From NCBI GenBank assembly GCA_033977485.1, contig CM066984.1:49588600-49652599 (forward strand): a stretch of 64,000 nucleotides of DNA, read 5' to 3'. The number at the start of each line of letters is the position of its first letter. The stretch's first letter is position 1. The DNA is from Hydrangea macrophylla (lineage: Eukaryota; Streptophyta; Magnoliopsida; Cornales; Hydrangeaceae). Below, piece after piece: positions 55,950-64,000 of this stretch. Under the pieces are notes generated by a model. That model ran no database searches. It saw only the letters and a program-made list of their open reading frames with translations, and had not been told where the DNA came from. The translations under genes were made by a program, and so were the position numbers.

Positions 55950-56175
55950 GTGAGCTTGTGCGCATGTGTGATGAACCAATATGTAAGTTCATATTGTGAG
56001 TTAAAGTTACAAGATTTGTACATGCGTGTATACATATAATCTAATCTAAGCATATAATACAAGATTCATAGCAAAACTGTTGCACTCGAGCGCTTAGGGG
56101 GCTTGATAGCTCAAGAGCGCGAGCACTCTAGCCAAGCTCCAGCGCTCAGCCTTGACAGAAAACACATTCTAAAAG
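55950..56175. repeat. Target of solo LTR T, right arm
   Basis: Non-coding. Begins with the GTGAG duplication and contains TTGTACATGCGTG, ATATAATCTAATCT, CACTCGAGCGCTTAG and AGCGCTCAGCCTTG. Joins 14706-14862 when T is removed; see the inverted-repeat note there. Confidence 0.45.
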
Positions 56176-56189
56176 GGTGCTCATGAAAG

Positions 56190-57039
56190 GAACCAATTCT
56201 CAATTTTGATGAATGATCTGGGTGCTAATGAGGATTCGGACATAAAAAGGGACTTCCAAGCTACTGTCAAGGTGGGACCACCAACCGATTCTATTTACCA
56301 GATAGCTCTCATGGACTGAAAATTTTCGGGAGAGAAACCAGATTTTGTTGCCGATGGTATACAAAAAGCCCTTCCTACTGTCTCTAAGGGTGATGTTTTC
56401 TTGCTTCGTACTCAGAAGGATCCCATTTCGGCTCCCCAATCCTCTCCCTTATAGAATGGTAGTTGTCCTATTGGGAATAGGAACCAGCAAATGAAACTTA
56501 GTCCTCCTATCATGTAGCCTAGTGCGCAAAATCAGTCCCTTGCCAAAGGAACAGGGGTTGTAAAGGTGTCTTTGAACCAGCAAGGTGATTCTCTGGAATT
56601 ACCACTTTTTTCTTCCTCCAAAGCTGAACATAGTTATAGGCAGGTTATGTATACTAATTCTTTCTTCCAATATTCAACTTCTAACCAGGACTCGAATGAT
56701 GAGGAGACACTGTCTGTCCATGTTTAAGACCCTCCCTTGGATTCTCCCAATCCGAATATCTCTCCTGGCCTAAGGGAACAATAGGACCAAATTACAGAAG
56801 GGATGGAGGATCTTAATGCTCAGGGTGACCAACAGCTAAACCTTGTTGAAACTATTACTAAGGCCAATCCAGCTAGTAAGGTGGATATTGTGAGAGGAGC
56901 TTCCCAACAACTTTTTTCCCCTCCTCCAAGCTCAACTAACTCACCTAGGTTATCACCCATCCAGAGGAAGCAAGTGAGTAAGAAGAACTCCCATTCTAGT
57001 TCTTCAGGTAAGAAAAAGCACTCCCATCGTTGTACTTAA
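56190..57039 (+). pseudogene. LINE-M ORF1 C-terminal remnant
   Basis: Covers the region after the zinc knuckle, with several in-frame stops. The last clear stretch (56803-57039) reads EDLNAQGDQQLNLV ... SKKNSHSSSSGKKKHSHR and ends TAA at 57037-57039, whose last A begins the ORF2 ATG (TAATGA). No DUF4283-type domain remains. Confidence 0.72.
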
Positions 57040-57424
57040 TGATTATTTGTTGTTGGAACATTCGAGGCCTTAATATGGCCTCTAAGAAAACAGAGGTTGC
57101 AAAGTTTATCCACGAAAATAATATTGATATATTATGTATAGTTGAAACAAAAGTTAAGCAAGCTAATGAGGATTCTATCAAGAGGAAAATTTTCAAATGA
57201 TGGGATTTTTCTCTAATAGTAGCCCCAACACTACTGGCAGAATATGGATTGGTTGGAATGCTGATAAAATTTGTCTTAAAATTCTTAAAAGCACATCCCA
57301 ACTCATTCATGTTAGTATTGAGAATGTTGAGAAAACCACTTACTTGGAAGCTTCCTTTGTTTATGGTTTTAACACTGGTCAGGCTAGAGGGGAGCTTTGG
57401 ACAGATTTAAGGGCCATTTCTGCT

Positions 57425-57453
57425 AAGACTTTTTTTTTTTTTTTTTTAAGACT
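57425..57453. other. Poly(T) insert with 6-bp duplication in LINE-M ORF2
   Basis: AAGACT, then 17 T, then AAGACT. LINE-K has uninterrupted sequence at the same point, and removing T17AAGACT restores the frame (SAKTGTTNYV). Looks like a minimal retro-insertion of poly(A) alone on the minus strand. Confidence 0.65.
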
Positions 57454-57522
57454 GGTACTACTAATTATGTTACCCTTGGTGATTTCAATGTCACCTTGTA
57501 CCCAGAAGAAATTTGTAACAAT

Positions 57523-57527
57523 GACCG
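57523..57527. repeat. Solo LTR S target-site duplication, left
   Basis: GACCG, against GACCA at 62172-62176: one mismatch. Confidence 0.75.
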
Positions 57528-58007
57528 TGTAGCACCTTGAATTTCTTTATACATTCCACGTAGGATGTTGGAAATTAGTGATGATGTCACCATGGGGACG
57601 ATTACAGAAGGTCCATTAGGATTTTTTCCTAATTAGAAAACCCTTATAAGATCCTATAGCAACGTCTTAACAACGATGAAATCATTTCTAACCTAGTAAT
57701 TACTAGAATAGTCGTAATCTCGACATTATAACTTCATTAAGGATTTTTAGACAGACTGTTATATATATATGCTCGTGCACAGCCCTGTAAGTATATACTT
57801 TTGCTGCTGTATTCATTTTCACAGTTTTGCACCTAACCAGAATACTGGCATACATCCCAATGCATTTACCTGAGAGTGGGACCCACACTACCCTTTGATA
57901 GCCATGTGGATCACCCATGTCTACCCTTGGACACACACAAGCATACACACACTTGTACACACATTGGTGCACCCAGTACATGTTATAAGCTCCCTTATTT
58001 CCTCCCT

Positions 58008-58016
58008 CTATATAAG
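58008..58016 (+). promoter_or_regulatory. TATA box of LTR S
   Basis: CTATATAAG preceded by a C/T-rich stretch and followed by AACACCCCCTCACC. Typical LTR core promoter; start site expected about 30 bases downstream. Confidence 0.6.
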
Positions 58017-58799
58017 GAACACCCCCTCACCCTCATTACTCTCATTCCCAGCCACCCCAATCTATATACAGCAGATTATGTAGAGAGAGAGACCCGAGAG
58101 TAAGTGAGGAGAGAGAGAGCTTGTGTAAAGATAACAACCCCAATCCCCACACTCTCAACTCAAAAATACAACACACACTCTGCTCACTGTCACTCCTTCC
58201 CAGCACATACACACACACAATAGCATAGAGGAGGAAGAAGTAGACTGAGGAGGAACAACAACGAAGAAGAAAAAGGAAGAATAAGTTGAACGGAGAAGAA
58301 AAAGGAGACCCAAGACTTTCCTAAGGTAAAACCCACACCCCCTCGGATTTCTGACCCTCTGCATCTCATTTAGATGTTTCTAGGATCACATGCAAAGCCC
58401 CAAACAGAGCCCAAGGCCCTCGGCCACTTTGGATCATCATTAGAGCCCCACGCCGGAGCTTGATTTTCAAAACACCACCACAGGTCCTAAAAGTTATACC
58501 AAACTGACCCTCATGACTCCCATGTCCCTTTGAACAGCTTTCCATTTTATGAATGTTTGGAAGACCATGCAGGAGATTATTCTTTTTTTTGGCCGAAAGA
58601 ATAATCACATGGTAGGTGCCCAAAATGAAATAACCCAACTTCCAGCTTCTAATATGATGTAGAGGACCCCAAACCGGTCACATTGCCGTTGGTCTTGTGC
58701 ATTTTGGGCTAGAGATGAGAGAGATATGAAGGCTTGAAGCTTTTCGGCAGGTCCCAATTTTCCGACAGCGTTGCTTCGCTGGAGAAGATGAAAGGGAAG

Positions 58800-59240
58800 C
58801 GGGTTATAACACCCGGGTTAGGGTCAGGTCGGTCTTGGGTTTGGGTAGGGTTGTGTTGTGAGTATAGATGGGTATGGGTAGTGGGTCGGGTTAGTTTTAA
58901 ATAACCCTTGGGCATTGTAATTGGAACAGTGTCGTTTTGACGCATCGGGTCGGGCAGCGGGGTTGGTTTAAGTATGGTTCGGGTCGTTTCGTGTCTGTAG
59001 TTGGGTACGTGCGGGTTCGGGTTTGGGTTAGCGGGTTGGGTAGGTTTGTGAGTAGAGTTGGGTTTCGGGTTTGGGTTAGGTTCAGCCCGAATAGGTTTAG
59101 GTTTGGGTTCCATGTTAGTATTAACGGATAATCCGTTTAGCCTTGGATTTGGTTCGGGTTGGACCCGTAGGGTCACGAGGTTGGGCCCTTCTGTGTGTGT
59201 ATATGGGTAATCCGTAGGCTTCGGGTCGGTTCGGGTTTGA
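58800..59240 (+). repeat. GGGTT-rich degenerate repeat in LTR S
   Basis: Repeated GGGTTCGGGTTTGGGTT-like words on the plus strand with many runs of three G. The Pro/Asn-rich open frame on the other strand (58709-59176) is a by-product. May form G-quadruplexes. Confidence 0.6.
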
Positions 59241-60994
59241 CCCGTTGGGTCTAGTTATTAATTTTATTATTATTACTATTATTATTATTAATATTATTAG
59301 TATTAAAAGATTTTAAATGGTTTTAATTATTTGTAAATAGTTTAAATGTAGTATTAAATACTTTTAAGTTGTAGAACAATATTATATAATATTTCCAATA
59401 TAATGAGTATAATTACATGATTATAATAATAATATAATTATTAATATTATGTACAAATAAATAGTTTTAAGGGTATTTAAATGGATATTAAATACCTGTA
59501 TGTATTTGTAAAATTCAGAAAATTAGGGATATGTCCCTAGTAATGTTTTATACAAAATTATTAATTAATATTTCATATACTCTGTATATTATGGTTATAT
59601 AATAGCATATGGTTATTATCTTTATGTATAATATAAATAATAAATACTAAGTTACTTTATATTTAAATAGATATTAAATACGCATGAGCTTTAATAAATT
59701 ATGAAAAATTAGGGGAATGTCCCCAATACTATTTTATGATATCCCAAGATCTGTAAAGCTATAATACTATATATTAGTATTTTTAATAATTTATAAGGAG
59801 CTATTTTAATAGTATATTAATTATTATAAATACTAAACGAGCTCCGAAAATTATGAGATAAATACTGGTAGTATATTTTAATATTTAGTATTTAATAAAA
59901 ATATTTCTAAGTATTGATTTCTCAGTATAATTATAATTATGTATTTAAATCTTTTTCGGGTATTTTCTGGTATATATTATCTTCAATAATTCATAATAAA
60001 TAATTTAGGACTCCGAAAATTACAAGGTCAGTTCCCAGAGTCATAGAATAATGTCTAGAACATTCCCTTAAAGTTTGTTGACCTTTCGACTCGGTTAAAA
60101 ATACAACCTGGTTTTTAGGGCCTATATTAGTATAGTAAATACTACCCCGTAAAATGCGACGGACTCCGATTTCAGTCTAGTCAATGGCGTTAGGCTTAGA
60201 ATGACCCGTAGATCACTACCTTGAGGTTTATATCCTCATTTAATAAAAATTAGCATTTTGCCCTTGTAGCTAGTTCTTATACTTTATTCTGTTTCTTTTG
60301 GTTATTGTTGTAGCACTTGAAGGTTAGCTGCTACCGAGGATTGGTGACTCAAGGTGAGTTTCCTAACCTCACTCTAATCAGTATTACAATCTATTCAAGA
60401 TATCTACAAGCTACTTGTATGATATTGTATATATATATGGTGTCGATTAATGTTGCTACATACCTTAATATCTATATCGCTATGAATATTTGTGGTATGG
60501 TAAGTGCTATCGCATAGATGAGCATGTCAAGAGTTTTATCTATATAATTGTTGGTATCAAATCCATGTTTAAAGATCCATGAGCTATATGCTATATTTCT
60601 GCTGTTATGAATATAATGTGATTTGACCATTTAGAGTTCATACCCAAGCTATAAGTATGTTGTATGGCACGATTATTGCATTGATAGTAATTGGGTAAGT
60701 TTCCATTGTACGTATGTTATGATATGAAACAGAGTGACAAATGTATAACGTAACTTTGGAAGTATAATGAATGTTATCGTTGAACTAAACTACGAAATGT
60801 ATGAACACATAAGATAATGGCAAACCCTTCAATAACGGATTTAGGCGAATAAGGGACGTTGAGCTTTGTTTCTCGTCGTGTGAATTCCGGTCAAAGCTGA
60901 TTTGTGACCTTTCGTGTTGAGTTTGGATACTTCTTGCGAAGTCAAACTTTCGGTAATTCCATGGAGTCGATTGGGGAGTTGTGAATGTTTTGTA

Positions 60995-61370
60995 TTCTTG
61001 ATCTGAGGATTGGCTTGACGTGTTCGGTCAAGTGCGGATAACCTGAGGATTGTCATGAGGTGTTCGATCAAGTGGTTGTTAATTTTTTGCACCCTTAGTC
61101 TGAGGATCGGCATGACATGTTCGGTTAAGTACGGGTGACCTGAGGATCGTCATGACGTGTTCGATCAAGTGATTATTAATATCCCGTACCCTTGGTCTGA
61201 GGATCGGCATAACGTGTTCAATTAAGTGTGGGTGACCTGAGGATCGTCATGACGTGTTCGACTAAGTGATTGTTTATATCCTGCATTCTTGATCTGAGGA
61301 TCGTTCATGACGTGTATGGTCTTATGGGTGACCTGAGGATCGTCAGTGACGTGTTCAATCAAGCGACCCA
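60995..61370 (+). repeat. Tandem array in LTR S
   Basis: Eight monomers starting CTGAGGATCG(T/G)CATGACGTG, arranged as four pairs of about 97 bases (one short spacer ending GGGTGAC, one long spacer with a TTAATATCCCG-like part). Similar position in the LTR to the hairpin array of gypsy L. Confidence 0.75.
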
Positions 61371-61817
61371 CTGTCAATTGTTATTCTTTCTTGACCCGTA
61401 TATGCGTTTGGAGTTGAGTTTTCTTTCATTCAATGTCGTTGGTCAGTTCAGTTCTGGGCTAAGCTTCAAAGAGTATGGTTGGTTTTGAACGAGACATGGT
61501 TATGAGAATAAGAAATGATGAATCACTTACTTTAATGGTGGTAACCCTAAGAGTACCCTTGCTTAACTTAATCACTGATGCCATTAACAAAAGGAGGATG
61601 TATTCTATGAAAGAAGAATTGAGATATGTGTACTGCCTAAATATTTTGATTGAGACCTTTTCCATGCCCATGAAAGAATGCGTCTTTTGATAAGAAAGTT
61701 ACCGTATCTCAAGATACTAAAACTATGATGCAAATAGAGAAACGTTTTGTATTATAGATTATTGCGTGGTTATGTTACTCACTCAGCTTTGTTCCAAAGT
61801 TGAAGGCATTTTACGCC

Positions 61818-61837
61818 CTGGACATTCTCATGTCCAG
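61818..61837 (+). other. LTR S hairpin
   Basis: CTGGACAT-TCTC-ATGTCCAG, perfect 8-bp stem. Gypsy L has CTGGAC-TGTAT-GTCCAG at the matching place (35218-35234, 42679-42695). Confidence 0.6.
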
Positions 61838-62171
61838 AGTGTTGCAGGTTTTCTTAGGGTAGGAGGGTGAGCTTTGGATGCAATAATGAGGAGCCAAGCT
61901 GGAGAACAAGAGATAGTTATTTCAGTGTTTAAGCTTATGTATAAGTTTAGTATGGCCTCATGTAATAAGTTTGCAATTATTGTAATTGTTATATCTCCCG
62001 TTGCTGTAATTATGTTTCAGTTTAAATTAAGTGATGTTTATGCATTAGTACTTCCCTTATGAAGGCATGTGTGGAGTTAGAAAGGACAGAACGGTTAATC
62101 AACCAGTCACTTATCCACGAACCCATAAAGGAAATATATTTTCCTTATTTTTGGTACTTCGGGACGTGACA

Positions 62172-62176
62172 GACCA
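62172..62176. repeat. Solo LTR S target-site duplication, right
   Basis: GACCA; partner of 57523-57527. Confidence 0.75.
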
Positions 62177-64000
62177 TGGGTGGGATAATGACATGAATGA
62201 TTTCAAAAAGGTTACTAATGATTGTTGTTTAGTGGATCTTAGATATGTTGGTGCTTTTTTCACATAGTGCAATAGGAAATGTGGTAAGCCAGACTTTACT
62301 CAAAGGAAGCTTGATAGAGCTCTGGTCAACCAAACATGGCTTGATAATTTCCCTGACTCTTTTGCCCACTTCCCGGCTCCAGGTATCTCTGATCACTCTC
62401 CTACCATTATTTACATTGATAAGAATCAAAGGAAAAAAGGTAGGGCTTTCAAGTTTTATAACTATTGGACTAAATTGGATAATTATTCTAATATAGTGAG
62501 TAATGCTTGGAGTCATAGTGTTGAAGAAGCTGCTTAGTATCAAGTTTGCCATAAACTTAGAAATCTTAAATAGGATCTTAAGAAATTTGGTAGGCGTTTT
62601 ATTGGCTTAGAGAAGGTCAATGTTGATACAGCTAGACAGGCTCTTAAAACTATTCAAGCTTCCTTATCTGATGATCCTAACAATCAAAATCTTATTGAGC
62701 AAAATGAACTTTGTCTTAAAAACTTTCATGAAGCTATTTGGATTGAAGAAGAGACTCTTAAACAAAAATCTAGGCTTTAGTGGCTTGAGGTAGGTGATAA
62801 AAATTCTAGATATTTTTATAGTTCCATCAAAGAGAGAAGGAATTTTAAAAGAATTATTGTCCTTGAAAAACCTGATGGTACCTATACTACAAACTGTAGT
62901 GAGGCTAAGGGAGAAGTTGTTAGATACTTCACCTCCTTACTTGGCACCCTCTCCAACCACAATTATCTTGGCAAAGATGTCCTTTGCTCCTTTATTCAAG
63001 AAAGAATTCTAGAAGAGTTAAAGGCAGACTTGGATAGAATCCCTTCTGCGGATGAGATTAAGAAGGCGTTCTTTAACTTGCATAGTAATAAAGCTCCGAG
63101 CCCTGATGGATATAATGCTCTTTTCTTCAAAGATTCTTGGGACACAGTTGGCACTTCTATCTTAGGAGCTATTAAAGAATTTTTTCAAAATGGGGAGAAC
63201 TACTGAGAGAGTCAAATACTACTCTTATTGCCTTGGTCCCCAAGGTACCTAACCGATCTAAGATGGGTGATTTCAGACCTATCTCCTGCTGCAATAATGT
63301 TTACAAATGCATATCTAAGATTATTGCTAGCAGACTCCAAACAATCCTTCCCAATCTTATTGATCAAGCCCAGTCGACTTTTGCTAAGGGTAGAAAGATT
63401 AGTGACAATGCTCTCCTTGCCCAAGATCTTATTAGAGATTATCATAAACCTAAGGGCAAGCCTAGAGCAGCTGCTAAGGTGGATATTATGAAGGCCTATG
63501 ATAGTGTTAGTTGGAAGTTTCTCATTGATTTATTAGATGTGCTTGAGTTTCCATCTAATCTTAAGAAATGGATTATTACTTGTATTACTACTCCTAGATA
63601 GTCTATTAATTTTAATGGTGAATCCGTTGGTTATTTTGCTGGTGCCAAAGGCTTAAAACAAGGAGATCCGATCTCTCCCTACTTGTTTGTTATTATTGTG
63701 GATACTCTAAGTTAATTGTTGACTCATAATATCCAAAGGGAGCCTTTTACCTATCATTGGAAATGTGATAAATTGAAGATCTCACATCTTTGCTTTGCTG
63801 ATGATCTTCTTATCTTATCTAATGGGGATGAGGACTCTGCTAACATGATTCGTCTTACCTTAAACCAGTTTTATGATTTAACTGTCCTTCAAGCCAACAA
63901 TGCTAAGAGTTGCATTTTTTTTCTAATGTTGAACCTGGTAAGATGGAAGATATTCTAAATATTCTTCATTTTGAGAAATGAAACCTCCCCATTAAATATC
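62172..64000 (+). pseudogene. LINE-M ORF2, second segment
   Basis: Continues GWDNDMNDFKKVTND, RKLDRALVNQTWL, SDHSPTII, KAPSPDGYN, IALVPKVPNRSKM, FRPISCCN, KVDIMKAYDSVSWKF, GLKQGDPISPYLF and CFADDLLIL (catalytic residues retained). Stops at about 62266 (conserved Trp), 62535, 62572, 62778 and 63712 (conserved Gln positions) and 63599; frameshifts near 63200 and 63920. Ends at the window edge. Confidence 0.85.

Larger units (their letters stand above)
57039..57527 (+). pseudogene. LINE-M ORF2, first segment
   Basis: MIICCWNIRGLNMASKKTE, catalytic Glu in IVETKVKQ, then a frameshift at about 57197 after KRKIFK, RIWIGWNADKI and ASFVYGFNTGQARGELW. A poly(T) insert lies at 57431-57453. GDFNVTLYPEE ends at solo LTR S. 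Confidence 0.82.
57528..62171 (+). mobile_element. Solo LTR S (4.64 kb) in LINE-M ORF2
   Basis: Starts TGTAGCACCTT and ends GGGACGTGACA. Related to the L LTR: shared end (CCATAAAGGAAAT...GACGTGACA) and shared hairpin CTGGACAT-TCTC-ATGTCCAG (61818-61837). Contains TATA (58008-58016), a GGGTT-rich tract (58800-59240), an AT-rich part (59260-60050) and a tandem array (60995-61370). No internal region and no second LTR, so solo. The LINE-M frame resumes at once on its far side. Confidence 0.85.
56176..64000 (+). mobile_element. LINE-M, decayed LINE running off the right edge
   Basis: Plus-strand LINE starting within the C-terminal part of ORF1 (5' truncated at about 56175). Own sequence: 56176-57430, 57448-57527 and 62172-64000. 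Interrupted by a poly(T) insert and by solo LTR S. Many nonsense changes; the end lies outside the window. Confidence 0.82.

Noticed and set aside
56190..56198. GGAACCAAT as a 9-bp target duplication of a MULE spanning 14706-56189
   Set aside because: The outer flanks are two different LINEs in opposite directions (E and M), so they cannot be one broken target; kept only as a weak hint.
58709..59176. Pro/Asn-rich 155-codon open frame on the minus strand
   Set aside because: Direct by-product of the GGGTT-type repeat in LTR S; no domain and periodic composition.

Overview
The window is plant nuclear repeat DNA, very probably from a dicot heterochromatic or intergenic block. I see no host gene, tRNA, rRNA or CRISPR array. 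Almost every base belongs to retrotransposons nested inside each other: one family of non-LTR elements (LINEs; ORF1 with a DUF4283-type domain and zinc knuckle, ORF2 with AP endonuclease, reverse transcriptase and C-terminal zf-RVT) and several Ty3/gypsy LTR elements. Labels used below: LINE-A, B, D, E, F, H (minus strand); LINE-J, K, N, M (plus strand); gypsy C, G and L; solo LTRs T and S; one MITE.

Left block (1-14705). LINE-E (minus, ORF1 remnant) is interrupted by gypsy C (plus). Gypsy C is interrupted by 5'-truncated LINE-B (minus) and by LINE-D near or in its 3' LTR. LINE-B is interrupted by LINE-A, which leaves the window at base 1. LINE-A ORF2 reads openly for 734 codons to the edge.

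Central block (14863-55949). I interpret this as one solo LTR (T) with TG...CA ends, matching terminal inverted repeats (TGTAGACAC / GTGTCCACA) and a GTGAG target duplication 41 kb apart. It is split by gypsy fragment G, LINE-F, LINE-H and LINE-J. LINE-H is the most unusual item: a TSD-flanked LINE with an intact ORF1 of about 860 codons, a LINE 3' tail and poly(A), but no ORF2. LINE-J holds three large insertions and a MITE: full-length LINE-K (16-bp TSD), complete chromovirus L (10.2 kb, LTRs differing at about six sites, intact 1499-residue polyprotein, TSD GTGTT), a 172-bp Mutator-type MITE (9-bp TSD), and near-intact LINE-N (one premature stop in ORF2).

Right block (55950-64000). After the other side of T's target comes degraded LINE-M, running off the right edge. 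It is split by a 4.64-kb solo LTR (S, TSD GACCG/GACCA) and by a poly(T) insert with a 6-bp duplication.

Recurring LINE features that may be new: a conserved ORF1 N-terminal module, a short CX2CX4HXC knuckle, a UAAUGA stop/start junction between ORF1 and ORF2, a hairpin at the 5' end, and a GGGGTATGCCCC hairpin followed by a fixed 3' tail. Only gypsy L looks fully intact; LINE-N, the visible part of LINE-A, LINE-F ORF2 and LINE-H ORF1 are close to intact. The other copies are decaying, largely through C-to-T/G-to-A stops.
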